Positions 25,734 to 34,952 of a stretch of 64,000 bases of DNA are shown here, piece after piece. The notes beneath the pieces were generated by a model that saw only the letters and a list, made by a program, of their open reading frames with translations, was not told the origin of the DNA and made no database searches. This DNA is from Ga0077527 sp945862135 (lineage in GTDB: Bacteria > Pseudomonadota > Gammaproteobacteria > Burkholderiales > SG8-41). Numbering within the stretch: the stretch's first letter is position 1; each line of letters starts with the position of its first letter. The stretch covers positions 219,047 to 283,046 of the forward strand of contig CAXNMF010000005.1 of NCBI GenBank assembly GCA_964203275.1, read 5' to 3'. Position numbers and translations under genes: made by a program.

Positions 25734-27275
25734 ATGAGCACCCGTAAACCGAACATCATTCTGATTACTTCCGACCAGCAGCGCGCCGATTGCAACGGGT
25801 TCGAGAATCCTGATCTGCGCACGCCGCACTTGGACTGGCTCGCGCGCGACGGCACGCGCTTCAACGCCTGCATGACGCCGAATCTGGTGTGCCAGCCTTC
25901 GCGTGCTTCAATGCTGACGGGCCTGCTGCCGCTGACCCATGGTGTGTGGGACAACGGTGTTGATCTGGATCCGAAGGTCGGCGGCGCGGGTTTTGCCGGC
26001 ACGCTGGCGAACAACGGTTACAAGACCGCTTTTATCGGCAAGGCGCATTTCGCCACCAAGGCGACGTTTGCGCCGACGGGTACGCCGGAATGCAACAAGA
26101 GCCAGGCCAAGTACGGGCCTGACTGGTTTGGGCCTTATATGGGCTTTCAGTACGTGGAGCTCACCGTGCTCGGCCATACCCACCGCACGCGGCCGATGGA
26201 CCGTCCGCCGATGGGGCATTACGAGCGCTGGTTCATCGGTCGCGGCAAGGATGAGGAAGGTTACAAGCTGTGGGCGAAATCAACGCGCCCCGAGACCGGC
26301 GCAGCGCAGACCTGGAGTTCGGCGCTGCCGGTGGCCTGGCACAGCAGTACCTGGACGGCTGATCGAACGATTGATCTGCTGTCGCACCACGACCAGAGCA
26401 AGCCGCTGGCGATGTGGGTGTCGTTTCCCGATCCGCATCATCCCTTCGATTGCCCCGAGCCCTGGAGCGGGCTCTATGACCCGAAGAGCGTCAAACTGCC
26501 TGCACACCGCACGATGGATTTCGAGCGCCGGCCCTGGTGGCACAAGGCCCAGCTCGAAGGCACGCCCCAGCTCGCAGATCCGGAGATGCGCAAATTCCGC
26601 GCCGAGGGTTCGCGCACACCGGTGCAGACTGATGCCCAGCTCGCCGAGATGACCGCGAATTACTACGGCATGATTTCGCTGATTGACCACAACGTTGGCC
26701 GCATTCTCGACAAGGTGCAGGACCTCGGCATGGCCGACAACACGCTGATCATCTACACCACCGACCATGGCGACATGCTGGGCAACCACGGTCTTTATCT
26801 GAAGGGTCCGACGCCTTATGAAGACCTGATGCGGGTGACGATGGTGGCCCGCGGTCCCGGTGTTGCCGCCGGACGCGTGGTGACGGAGCCGGTCTCGACG
26901 CTTGATCTGGCCGCGACCTTTTACGATGCGGCGGGTGTTTCGGCGCCGCACGAGCTGCAGGGCCGCAGCCTGAAGCCTCTGCTCGAAGGCAAGGATGCAC
27001 CGCGCGATGCGGCGTGGATGGAATGGCATGTACATCCCTCGCGCTGCGGCGTCGGTTTGCAACTGCGTACGGTGCGCACGAAGCGCTGGAAGTGCACTTT
27101 CGAGCTGGGCTCGGGTGCAGGCGAGATGTATGACCTCGAGAACGATCCCAAGGAAATGAACAATCTGTTCGACGACCCGGGCTATGTGAAAGTCAGGAAA
27201 GAGATGGAAGAGCTGATGCGTGCACGGCCCGGCAAAGTGATGGACCCGTTGGCGGAGCCGATCGGGATGGCTTGA
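25734..27275 (+). CDS. Sulfatase / phosphonate monoester hydrolase-family protein
   Basis: A 513-residue alkaline-phosphatase-fold hydrolase. Metal ligands appear at NIILITSDQQRAD and IIYTTDHGDMLGNHG, and C53 in LVCQPSRASMLTG is the cysteine converted to formylglycine. No signal peptide is present, so it should act in the cytoplasm, as phosphonate monoester hydrolases and choline sulfatases do. Bug genes on both sides suggest uptake of an organosulfate or phosphoester that this enzyme then cleaves. An ACGAGGAG site precedes the ATG. Confidence 0.9.
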   Translation: MSTRKPNIILITSDQQRADCNGFENPDLRTPHLDWLARDGTRFNACMTPNLVCQPSRASMLTGLLPLTHGVWDNGVDLDPKVGGAGFAGTLANNGYKTAFIGKAHFATKATFAPTGTPECNKSQAKYGPDWFGPYMGFQYVELTVLGHTHRTRPMDRPPMGHYERWFIGRGKDEEGYKLWAKSTRPETGAAQTWSSALPVAWHSSTWTADRTIDLLSHHDQSKPLAMWVSFPDPHHPFDCPEPWSGLYDPKSVKLPAHRTMDFERRPWWHKAQLEGTPQLADPEMRKFRAEGSRTPVQTDAQLAEMTANYYGMISLIDHNVGRILDKVQDLGMADNTLIIYTTDHGDMLGNHGLYLKGPTPYEDLMRVTMVARGPGVAAGRVVTEPVSTLDLAATFYDAAGVSAPHELQGRSLKPLLEGKDAPRDAAWMEWHVHPSRCGVGLQLRTVRTKRWKCTFELGSGAGEMYDLENDPKEMNNLFDDPGYVKVRKEMEELMRARPGKVMDPLAEPIGMA

Positions 27276-27393
27276 ATCGGGATGAATTGAATCGGAATGG
27301 CTTGTGGCAGGGCAGAAGGTTTTTATCGCTGATAACAAAATCGACAACAAGCGCGGCAGCGATCAACGTAGCGTTCCCCGGAGGAGGTTGGCC

Positions 27394-28350
27394 ATGAAGA
27401 GATTTATCGGCGGCATTCTGATGCTGGTGTTGTGTACGGCGGCGTGGGCTCAGCAATGGCCTTCGCGACCGATCCGTGTACTGGTGGGTTTTGCTCCGGG
27501 CGGCACGGCGGACGTGTCGGCGCGCATGACTGCCGATCTTGTCGGCAAGGAACTTGGCCAGCAGGTCATCGTCGAGAACCGGCCCGGCGGTTCGGGCAGC
27601 GTCGCCATCGAGGCGATGATTCGAGGGCCGAAGGACGGTTACACCATCGTCGTCAATTCCGATTCGTCGTTTTATCAGCCGCTGCTGAAGCCGTCGCTGG
27701 CGTATCGCGCGGAAAAGGATCTGCAGGCGATCACGATATTGACCAACCAGACCATTGTTGTTGCGGTTCACCCTGCACCGGGCTGGAAAACGATCGCGGA
27801 TCTGCTCAAGGCGGCGAAGGCGAATCCGGGGCAGATCTCTTATGCACTGTCATCGGCAACCGGAACCCAGGCCGTGGCCGCGGGAATTTTTTTCCAGGGT
27901 GCTGGCGTGAATATGATCGGCATCCCGTACAAGGGCGGTGGGCAGGCGGTGGTAGATCTGGTCAGCGGCCATGTGCCGGTCGCGGTGCTGGGTACGGCAC
28001 CCCTGGTGCCACAGGTCAAAGCGGGACGTGTGAAGCTGCTCGCAGTGACATCGGCCAAGCGATCGAAGGCGTTTCCCGATGTGCCCACGCTCGCCGAACT
28101 GGGCTTCAAGTTCATGGACATCTCGCAGTGGTTCGGCGCGATGGGGCCTGCGGGCATGCCGGCCGATGTGGTGACGCGGTTGTCTGGCGCTTACAACAAG
28201 GCGCTCGCCGACCCGAAAACCGTGCAGCGCCTGTTTGATTCCGCGCTGGAGACGGTGGGCGGCACGCCGGAAGAGATGACCAAACGCATGGCGGCCGAGA
28301 CGCTGCTGTGGTCGAAGGCGGCGCGTGAGGCGGGGCTGGGCGGGAAATGA
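27394..28350 (+). CDS. Bug/TctC-family binding protein
   Basis: A 318-residue binding protein; ATG 27394 follows GGAGGAGG. The signal peptide ends AAWAQQ and the mature part starts WPSRPIRVLVGFAPGGTAD. The DGYT loop is PKDGYTIVVNSDSSFY rather than the usual APDGYTLL, and GIPYKGGGQ replaces HVPYKG. These differences point to a ligand distinct from that of the Bug protein upstream of the sulfatase. Confidence 0.92.
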   Translation: MKRFIGGILMLVLCTAAWAQQWPSRPIRVLVGFAPGGTADVSARMTADLVGKELGQQVIVENRPGGSGSVAIEAMIRGPKDGYTIVVNSDSSFYQPLLKPSLAYRAEKDLQAITILTNQTIVVAVHPAPGWKTIADLLKAAKANPGQISYALSSATGTQAVAAGIFFQGAGVNMIGIPYKGGGQAVVDLVSGHVPVAVLGTAPLVPQVKAGRVKLLAVTSAKRSKAFPDVPTLAELGFKFMDISQWFGAMGPAGMPADVVTRLSGAYNKALADPKTVQRLFDSALETVGGTPEEMTKRMAAETLLWSKAAREAGLGGK

Positions 28351-28473
28351 ATAAGCACTGAGAAACCGTAGTCGTTGGCGGCGATCCGGATGTTTCAGGT
28401 CGCTTTGCTGATCCGTTCGAACCTTGTCTTGGTGATTTGTAAATGCAGGCCTATGTGTTTCTGGCGCACCGCC

Positions 28474-29091
28474 TTATTTCGCGCTGGCGTGTGTGTTGCC
28501 GGTGAAGGAGGGCCGTGACGCCAGTCGCGCGGCGAGTCCGGCCAGCGCAGGGTGTCTGTTGCGCCATTCAACTTCGGGCAATGCGTATTCGAGGTAGCCC
28601 AGCGCATAGCCGGCAGCTATGTCGGCGAGGGTGAAGCGCTTGCCGAAGCAGAATTCGTTGCCGCCGAGGTCTTTTTCCATCAGCGCGAGGCTGCGGTCGA
28701 TTTTCTGCTGCTGTTTGGCGAACCATTCCGCGGAGCGTTGCTTGTCGGCCGGTTCGCGGTATTCATGGTTGATGTTGACCGTGGCTTCGGCGACGCCGTC
28801 ACCCAGCGCTTCCCAGCGTTTGACTTCGATGCGGGCTTCGAACTCGTACGGAATCATTTTCGGTCCGCTGCCCAGGCTGTCGAGGTATTCGATGATCACC
28901 GGCGAGTCATACAGTGCGCGACCGTCGTCACGCAGCAGCGTGGGGATCTTGCCCAGCGGGTTCAGCGCCGGCACCGGCGAATCCGGTGCCGAGCCGCGGG
29001 CGATGATGAATTCATGCGGAATGTTTTTTTCCGCAAGCAGGATGCGCACCTTGCGTGCATAGGGGCTGCCGAGCGAACCGTAGAGTTTCAT
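28474..29091 (-). CDS. Glutathione S-transferase family protein
   Basis: A 205-residue two-domain GST. The thioredoxin-like N-terminal domain opens MKLYGSLGSPYARKVRILLA, with NPLGKIPTLL (cis-Pro) and ALYDSPVIIEYLD (glutathione-contacting Asp-Ser). The helical C-terminal domain has FTLADIAAGYALGYLEY. A serine, not cysteine, lies at the N-terminal active position. AGGAAAC lies about 7 bp before the ATG. Confidence 0.92.
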   Translation of the reverse strand: MKLYGSLGSPYARKVRILLAEKNIPHEFIIARGSAPDSPVPALNPLGKIPTLLRDDGRALYDSPVIIEYLDSLGSGPKMIPYEFEARIEVKRWEALGDGVAEATVNINHEYREPADKQRSAEWFAKQQQKIDRSLALMEKDLGGNEFCFGKRFTLADIAAGYALGYLEYALPEVEWRNRHPALAGLAARLASRPSFTGNTHASAK

Positions 29092-29482
29092 CGTGTTTCC
29101 TGGATAAATTGAGTTTCAACGGTTAAGAGAGACAAGAGAGATGTGGCTTACAGCATGGATCGTTATGATGGCGCTGCGTGGCCTGCTGGGCAAGGTCTGG
29201 ATAAACAGCATCCAGACATAAAATTTTCATTGCGGTGTCACCGGATCTTCAAAGGCGGCGCCGACATTGGGCGCGTGAAGATCCGCGTCATTTCATGCCT
29301 TTGGATCACGCCATTCGCACTGCACTGCGGTGATGCGCCGTCATCGGCGCCAGAAGTTGACTGCACCGAAGGTGCGAGTGAACGGTATGCGGCGACCGGC
29401 GCCAGCGGACATCTGAGCCTGCTGCTGCCCCGGGATTTTTTTGTTACAACAAGACGCTCGCGCCGTTGAGGCTTGCGGGTGT
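29092..29482. other. Intergenic region without a convincing gene
   Basis: A 108-codon frame runs through 29143-29469 but has no ribosome binding site, no family resemblance and no coding bias. The region separates two minus-strand genes and may hold the GST promoter. Confidence 0.4.
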
Positions 29483-30007
29483 TCAGGCGATCAGGATCTG
29501 CGAGATGAACGCAATGGCTGCGCCCAGTGCGGCGCCGGCGAGGACATCGCTCGGGTAATGCAGGCCGAGCACCACGCGGGAAGTTGCGACGAGCAGGGAA
29601 AAGACTGTCAGGGCTGCACTGAGTCCAGGGTAATAGCCTGCGGCAACAAGGGAGAAAGCCACAGCATGCAGCGTGTGTCCAGACGGAAAACTGAAGCGGT
29701 CCAGCGGTGCGATGAAGTGCTGGATGGATGCATGTAATTGATACGGCCGCGGTCGCAGCGTGCGCGCCTTGATCCACTTGTATACGGCTGTGCATAGGAG
29801 CCCGACAATGATCATGTGCAGCACCGGAGTTACCGCGTCATTGCGATAGCGCAGCAGCAGTATTGCCATCAGCGCATACCAGGCGATGCCGTCGCCAAGT
29901 ACGCTGACGCAGCGGAACAGCACGCGCCAGGTCAGGCGGTAACAGACGCGATTCATGCGCAGGCAGATCTGCAGGTCCCAGTGTGCGATGCGGTCAAGCG
30001 AGCGCAT
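29483..30007 (-). CDS. PAP2-family membrane phosphatase
   Basis: A 174-residue membrane protein with the three PAP2 motifs: KWIKARTLRPRPY, FSFPSGHTLHA and SRVVLGLHYPSDVLAG. The SGH histidine and the HYPSD histidine form the catalytic pair. Relatives dephosphorylate lipid phosphates or undecaprenyl pyrophosphate at the outer face of the membrane. The gene overlaps the end of the upstream glycosyltransferase gene by 14 bp, so the two act together, probably in glycolipid or polyprenyl-linked glycan metabolism. Confidence 0.9.
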   Translation of the reverse strand: MRSLDRIAHWDLQICLRMNRVCYRLTWRVLFRCVSVLGDGIAWYALMAILLLRYRNDAVTPVLHMIIVGLLCTAVYKWIKARTLRPRPYQLHASIQHFIAPLDRFSFPSGHTLHAVAFSLVAAGYYPGLSAALTVFSLLVATSRVVLGLHYPSDVLAGAALGAAIAFISQILIA

Positions 30008-31211
30008 TGATAGGGTAAAGCGCTCTGGGTTGATCGGCGGTGAGTTCGAGCAGAGCATTTTCGAACTCCGCAACAGTGCATCTCCAGTCCAGCTTCTCGG
30101 CCGTTGCCCTCGCAGCGGCGCCCATGGCGCGTATGCGGGAGGGGTCTGCAGCGAGGCCGGTTGCGAGTTTGACAAAATCATCGGTTGCACCAAACGGTAC
30201 GGTAAGTCCGTTGATTTTGTGGCGGATGTGCTGTTTTGCTGCGGCGTAGTCGTAGGCGACGACAGCGAGGCCGCTGGCCATGGCTTCGACGGTGACGTTG
30301 CCGTAGGTCTCAGTGATGCTTGGAAAGAGGAACATGTCGGCCGAGGCGTAGTGTGCAGCGAGGTGTTCGCGCACACGCATGCCGGCAAAAATGGCCTGTG
30401 GGAATTCGCGCTCAAGTTGGGCACGCTCCGGGCCGTCGCCGACCAGCACCAGTTTTGCCGAGGGCTGGGCGATACGCATCATCATGTAAGCCCGCAGCAC
30501 GACAGGGAGGTTTTTTTCGGCGGCAAGCCGGCCGACATACATGACCACAATGTCGTTGTTGCCTGCGCCCCAGGACCGGCGCAGTACGGTGCTGCGTCGC
30601 GCCGGATTAAACAGTTGGGTATCGACGCCCCGCGCCACGACCTGAAGATTGCGCAGGCCAAGGTGCGACAGTTCTTCTTGCATCGTACGCGTCGGCACAA
30701 AGGTGCGCTGCGCCTTGTTGTGGAATTTTCGCAGGTAGGCAGCGATCGGTTTTTTCAGCCAGCCGATGCCGTATCGTTCGCTGTGGCTTTGATAATTGGT
30801 GTGGAAGTCGGTGGCGACAGGAATCCGCAGTTTGGTGGCTGCGGCAAGTGCTGACCAGCCGAGCGGGCCTTCGGTGACAACGTGTACTATGTCTGGTCGT
30901 TGCGCTGCCCACAGGCGAACCAGGGCCTTTTTCGCGGGCAGCCCGAATTTTAGGCTGTCGTAACGGGGAATCGGCAGCCCCTGTTTCAGTATTTCCTCAA
31001 ACAGCGGTGCACTGGCCGGTTGTTCGCGTGCGTTCTGACGCGGGCGCACGAGCTGCACGGCGTGGCCGCGTGCCTGCAGGCCTTCGACAATTCGGCCCAT
31101 GGTCATGGCCACGCCGTTGATTTCCGGCGGGTAGGTTTCGGTGACCATTGCGACCCGCAGCGCGCGTCTGGCAGCCGGAAAATTCTGCAGCAAGATATCT
31201 GCGCTTTCCAT
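29994..31211 (-). CDS. GT4-family glycosyltransferase (MgtA-like)
   Basis: A 405-residue GT-B enzyme. The N-terminal half has RVAMVTETYPPEINGVAMT and VATDFHTNYQSHSERYG; the nucleotide-sugar half has VMYVGRLAAEKNL, LVLVGDGPER and the EX7E region FPSITETYGNVTVEAMASG. It is close to alpha-glucosyl/mannosyl transferases that build membrane glycolipids. ATG 31211 was chosen over the upstream TTG at 31217. The coupled PAP2 gene supports a lipid acceptor. Confidence 0.92.
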   Translation of the reverse strand: MESADILLQNFPAARRALRVAMVTETYPPEINGVAMTMGRIVEGLQARGHAVQLVRPRQNAREQPASAPLFEEILKQGLPIPRYDSLKFGLPAKKALVRLWAAQRPDIVHVVTEGPLGWSALAAATKLRIPVATDFHTNYQSHSERYGIGWLKKPIAAYLRKFHNKAQRTFVPTRTMQEELSHLGLRNLQVVARGVDTQLFNPARRSTVLRRSWGAGNNDIVVMYVGRLAAEKNLPVVLRAYMMMRIAQPSAKLVLVGDGPERAQLEREFPQAIFAGMRVREHLAAHYASADMFLFPSITETYGNVTVEAMASGLAVVAYDYAAAKQHIRHKINGLTVPFGATDDFVKLATGLAADPSRIRAMGAAARATAEKLDWRCTVAEFENALLELTADQPRALYPINALA

Positions 31212-31332
31212 GTTCAAAAGCCTATGCGAAGTTTGCGACCTGCTTGTTAAACATTCATGAATTTTGTGAGACAGCGACTGAGACTCAAGGTCGGTGTTCT
31301 TGAAGAAAACCGGCGTGAGAAAAGACCTTTAG

Positions 31333-31366
31333 TTGTAACAACACTGTCACGCATCAGCCTTAGTAT
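31333..31366 (+). promoter_or_regulatory. Pho box and -10 element upstream of the PhoX-family gene
   Basis: TTGTAAC (31333-31339) and CTGTCAC (31344-31350) are direct repeats separated by exactly 4 bp, the PhoB-box layout. TAGTAT (31361-31366) starts 11 bp further on, where the -10 of PhoB-activated promoters lies. The gene starts 37 bp later. Confidence 0.6.
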
Positions 31367-31402
31367 CACGGACTTTTCCCGGCATCCAATACGAGTCTGA
31401 AG

Positions 31403-33325
31403 ATGAGCCACAGTTACCGCGACGATCAGATACTGAATGCATCAGCCAATTCTTCATTCGCCGAAGTGCTGGACGCGCGGCTGTCGCGACGCCGCTTGCT
31501 GAAGGGCGCTGCGGCTGTCACTGCAATCGGCGCGTTGCCACTGGGTGGTTGCGCGACGTCAGGGTCGCGTCGCGAGCCGGTGATCGGGTTCACAGGCATT
31601 TCAACGTCTACGGCTGACGCGGTTCGCGTCCCTCAAGGGTATACGGCAAAAGTGCTGTATGCCTGGGGCGATCCCGTTGGCCACCCATCCGGTTCGCCGG
31701 CGTTCCGCAAGGACGCCGGCAATACCGCAGAGGAGCAGGCGCTGCAGGCGGGCATGCATCATGACGGCATTCATTATTTTCCGTTGCCGTATGGTGCGAA
31801 GAGTTCGAACAGCGGTTTGCTGGTGATGAATCATGAATACACCGATGACGGCCTGCTGCACAGCGACGGATTCGCCAAATGGAGCGCGGACAAGGTTCGC
31901 AAGTCACAGTACGCGCACGGTTGCTCGGTGATCGAGGTGCGCGAGAAGGGCGGTCAGTGGGAAGTGGTGCGGCCTTCGCCTTTTGCGCGGCGCATTACGG
32001 CGGCAACACCGATGCGCATCGCCGGTCCCGCGGCTGGCAGCGCGCTGATGAGAACCGCGGCAGATGCCACCGGCATGAATGTGCTGGGCACCTTCAATAA
32101 CTGCGCCCATGGTTATACGCCGTGGGGTACTTACCTGACCTGCGAAGAAAACTGGGATACCTATTTCGTCAACAGCGGAACGCTGACGGCGGATCACCGG
32201 CGCAACGGCGTCACGGCCAAGGGCCGCGGGTATCGCTGGCACGAATTCGATGAGCGATTCGATGCGGGCAAACATCCCAACGAGCCGAACCGGCATGGTT
32301 GGGTGGTGGAGTTCGATCCGTACAATCCGCAATCACAGCCGGTGAAACGCACGGCGCTGGGACGCTTCAGTCATGAAGGCGCATGTCCGGCGCAGGCCGC
32401 CGATGGCCGTCTGGTGATTTACATGGGTGATGACCGGGTCTTTGAATACATTTACAAGTTTGTGTCGCGGGATCGCGTCAACGGCAGTGATCGCAATGCC
32501 AATGGCAGCATTCTCGATCACGGTACGCTGTATGTGGCGAAATTCCGTGATGACGGCACGGGTGGCTGGCTGCCACTGGTGCATGGCCAGGGTCCGCTGA
32601 CCGTGGCGAATGGTTTTGCCGATCAGGCCGATGTGCTGGTGCGCACACGCGCTGCGGCGGATGCGGTGGGGGCGACCAAGATGGATCGGCCGGAATGGAT
32701 TGCCGTGCATCCGCAGACCCGGGAGGTGTATTGCACGCTGACCAATAACAGCCGGCGCGGCGTCAAGGATGCTGCGCCGCCGGATCGTGCGAATCCGCGC
32801 GTCAACAATGTGTTTGGCCAGATCATTCGCTGGCGCGAGGCTGGCAACGACCCGGCGGCACTGAATTTTGAGTGGGATCTGTTTGCGATAGCCGGCGATC
32901 CGCAGCACGCGGATGCGGCGCGCCACGGCAATATCAAAGGCGACGCTTACGGCAGTCCGGATGGTTTGTGGTTCGACGACAGCGGCCTGTTGTGGATACA
33001 GACCGACGTTTCGACCAGCGCCATGCACAAGGGGCACTATGAGCGGCTGGGCAACAACATGATGCTCGCTGCCGATGTGCGCTCCGGTATTACGAAGCGG
33101 TTTCTCACAGGGCCTACCGGTTGCGAAGTCACCGGCGTGGTGATGACGCCGGATGCGCGGACGATGTTCGTGAACATCCAGCATCCCGGAGAAAAGCCGT
33201 CCGGGCGCAATGATCCGGGCAATCCCAAGGCCTTCAGTTCCTGGCCGGATGGTGCTGCGGGCGGACGTCCGCGGTCAGCGACGCTTGTCATCAAAAAAGA
33301 TGATGGCGGAGTGATCGGCGCCTGA
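31403..33325 (+). CDS. PhoX-family phosphatase (DUF839), Tat-exported
   Basis: A 640-residue protein. The N-terminus has the twin-arginine signal LSRRRLLKGAAAVTAI, with LGGC at 47-50 as a possible lipobox. The body has PhoX-family segments such as LLVMNHEYTDDGLL, TYLTCEENWDTYF, WVVEFDPYNPQS and GRFSHEGACPA, expected to provide calcium/iron ligands of the beta-propeller active site. Such enzymes release phosphate from monoesters in the periplasm. The upstream Pho box fits induction by phosphate starvation. Confidence 0.92.
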   Translation: MSHSYRDDQILNASANSSFAEVLDARLSRRRLLKGAAAVTAIGALPLGGCATSGSRREPVIGFTGISTSTADAVRVPQGYTAKVLYAWGDPVGHPSGSPAFRKDAGNTAEEQALQAGMHHDGIHYFPLPYGAKSSNSGLLVMNHEYTDDGLLHSDGFAKWSADKVRKSQYAHGCSVIEVREKGGQWEVVRPSPFARRITAATPMRIAGPAAGSALMRTAADATGMNVLGTFNNCAHGYTPWGTYLTCEENWDTYFVNSGTLTADHRRNGVTAKGRGYRWHEFDERFDAGKHPNEPNRHGWVVEFDPYNPQSQPVKRTALGRFSHEGACPAQAADGRLVIYMGDDRVFEYIYKFVSRDRVNGSDRNANGSILDHGTLYVAKFRDDGTGGWLPLVHGQGPLTVANGFADQADVLVRTRAAADAVGATKMDRPEWIAVHPQTREVYCTLTNNSRRGVKDAAPPDRANPRVNNVFGQIIRWREAGNDPAALNFEWDLFAIAGDPQHADAARHGNIKGDAYGSPDGLWFDDSGLLWIQTDVSTSAMHKGHYERLGNNMMLAADVRSGITKRFLTGPTGCEVTGVVMTPDARTMFVNIQHPGEKPSGRNDPGNPKAFSSWPDGAAGGRPRSATLVIKKDDGGVIGA

Positions 33326-33410
33326 TTCGCTTCAACGCAGGCGAATATGCGGCGCAGCTGAGGGTTTGTAATCTTTCTGCAATGTTGCGCCGCTATCTTC
33401 CGGCTTTGAC

Positions 33411-34106
33411 TTGAAACTATTTATTCCCTTGCACTCCCGGCTGATTGCTGTTGCGGCGAGTGTGTTGCTGTGGGTTATGAACGTGGGAGCTCATGCTGCG
33501 GAAGATTTTCCGAACAAGCCGGTTCACATGGTCATCCGGCCGGCGCCCGGCGGCGGCAGCGATATTGTCGGCCGTATCTTCGCGCAGCGATTGTTCGTCC
33601 ACTGGGGCAGGACGGTGGTGGTCGGTAACCGTTCCGGCGCAGGAAGCATTGACGGCACGTCCATTGTGGCGAAAACACCGGGTGCTTGTTATAAGCTGCC
33701 GGATTCAAGCTCTTCGTTCTCGAGTTCACCGGTGTTGTCCAAAATCAGCGGGTCTGACGCACGCAGCGATTTCACCGGCATCACGAATCTTGCCGGTCAG
33801 CCCATTCTGGTTGTGGTGATGCGGGCGTGACGGCGAAATCGCTGCAGGAACTGCTGGCGCTGACGAAAGCCAAGCCGGGTCATTTGTCGTATGGTTCGGC
33901 CGGTATCGGAAACGTCGAAGCCGGCCGTTGCAAAACGGCAAGGGTCGTTGATCGTTGCATTGATTTTTCCTGCGGTCGATGGCCGGCTGATCAAGCAGGG
34001 CCTTCAAACATAACGCAGGCCGCAGGAGGATTTTGTGGATTACGTCGAGACCAAGATGCCCCGCTGGAAAACCGATATCGAATCCGCCGGAATAAAGACC
34101 GTATAA
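33411..34106 (+). pseudogene. Decayed Bug/TctC-family gene
   Basis: The start is intact: signal peptide ending GAHAAED, then FPNKPVHMVIRPAPGGGSDI. The DGYT region is garbled (KTPGACYKLPDSSSS), the frame breaks near 33828, and a Bug piece resumes SLQELLALTKAKPGHLSYGS. The middle of the protein, including the HVPYKG and GRLRALAVT regions, is missing. A typical tail, DFVDYVETKMPRWKTDIESA then GIKTV stop, ends at 34106. Two frame changes plus a deletion of about 280 bp indicate a true pseudogene, not a sequence error. Confidence 0.85.
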
Positions 34107-34131
34107 CATCTCACGCCGCACTGACGCCGAT

Positions 34132-34527
34132 ATGAAAAAGAAGGTCGATGTGGCGCAACCGATAAGTCCGCACAAGGGAAAAACCGGTTTTGAGCGATTA
34201 CGGCGGGCTTTTTTTTATTCCATTGACGGCCTGGTCGCGGCTTATCGCGGCGAGGATGCGTTTCGCCAGGAAGTCCTGCTGGCGGCGGTGCTGATCCCGG
34301 TGGCGCTGCTGTCGCCGGTTTCCGCAATTGCCAAGGCGCTTCTGGTCGGCAGCGTGCTGCTGGTGTTGATCGTCGAGTTGTTGAATTCGGCCATCGAGGC
34401 GGTGACCGATCGCATATCCATTGAAGACCATGTGCTGGCGAAGCAGGCCAAGGATATGGGCAGTGCCGCCGTGCTGGCGTCGCTGTTGTTGCTGGCGGCG
34501 GTCTGGGCGCTGGTGTTTTTCGGCTGA
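34132..34527 (+). CDS. dgkA: Diacylglycerol kinase
   Basis: A 131-residue membrane protein of normal DgkA length, with three hydrophobic helices. Conserved residues appear in FRQEVLLAAVL, VELLNSAIEAVTDR (catalytic Glu/Asn region) and KDMGSAAVLAS. It phosphorylates diacylglycerol released by osmoregulated glycan or LPS modification and returns it to phospholipid synthesis. Its stop codon lies in the first unit of a 13-bp tandem repeat. Confidence 0.95.
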   Translation: MKKKVDVAQPISPHKGKTGFERLRRAFFYSIDGLVAAYRGEDAFRQEVLLAAVLIPVALLSPVSAIAKALLVGSVLLVLIVELLNSAIEAVTDRISIEDHVLAKQAKDMGSAAVLASLLLLAAVWALVFFG

Positions 34528-34585
34528 GCTTCTCGGCTGAGCTTCTCGGCTGAGTTTCTCTGCTGAGTTTCTCGGCTGAGATTCG
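34521..34585 (+). repeat. 13-bp tandem repeat, five units
   Basis: Units are CGGCTGAGCTTCT twice, then CGGCTGAGTTTCT, CTGCTGAGTTTCT and CGGCTGAGATTCG. The TGA of unit one is the dgkA stop. Because 13 is not a multiple of three, gain or loss of units would not extend dgkA. It may have arisen by slipped-strand duplication. Confidence 0.9.
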
Positions 34586-34712
34586 CGCAACAACAAGCCT
34601 TTGTAGCTCGTATCCAGAAACAGTCCATAAGATGTGTTGGCCTGGCGAGGGTACGGGGCTAACATCGTTTCAACGGGATGCTCAGGTGCATCCGGAAAAA
34701 ACGGGGGCTGTC

Positions 34713-34925
34713 ATGGAAACGCTGCACAAGTGGCGCATGCAGGAAAAAGACAAATTCGGCAAGCCGCGCTGGCGTCTGGTGCGCATGCTGATGACCGAGG
34801 AAACCGCGCGGTTCTGGGCCAGCAACAATAATCTGGTGATTGAACGGGTCGACTGGCCCGGTGCGGTGAAATTCAGTCTGGAGCTCGAGGATACGGTTCG
34901 TCCGGCGAGCGGCGCGGCACACTGA
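34713..34925 (+). CDS. Small hypothetical protein, 70 residues
   Basis: The frame starts METLHKWRMQEKDKFGKPRW and includes RMLMTEETARFWASNNNL. It is charged, has no membrane segment and I do not recognise it. The composition looks coding and the start follows a G-rich stretch. It lies 27 bp from the end of the convergent aldo/keto reductase gene. An upstream ATG at 34632 is less likely. Confidence 0.5.
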   Translation: METLHKWRMQEKDKFGKPRWRLVRMLMTEETARFWASNNNLVIERVDWPGAVKFSLELEDTVRPASGAAH

Positions 34926-34952
34926 TTTCCTGGAGTTGTTTTTGCTGCGTGC

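Noticed and set aside
29143..29469. 108-codon frame as a gene
   Set aside because: No ribosome binding site, no recognisable family and no coding bias.
34521..34585. Tandem repeats as a CRISPR array
   Set aside because: Units are 13 bp and contiguous, without spacers; no cas genes are near.
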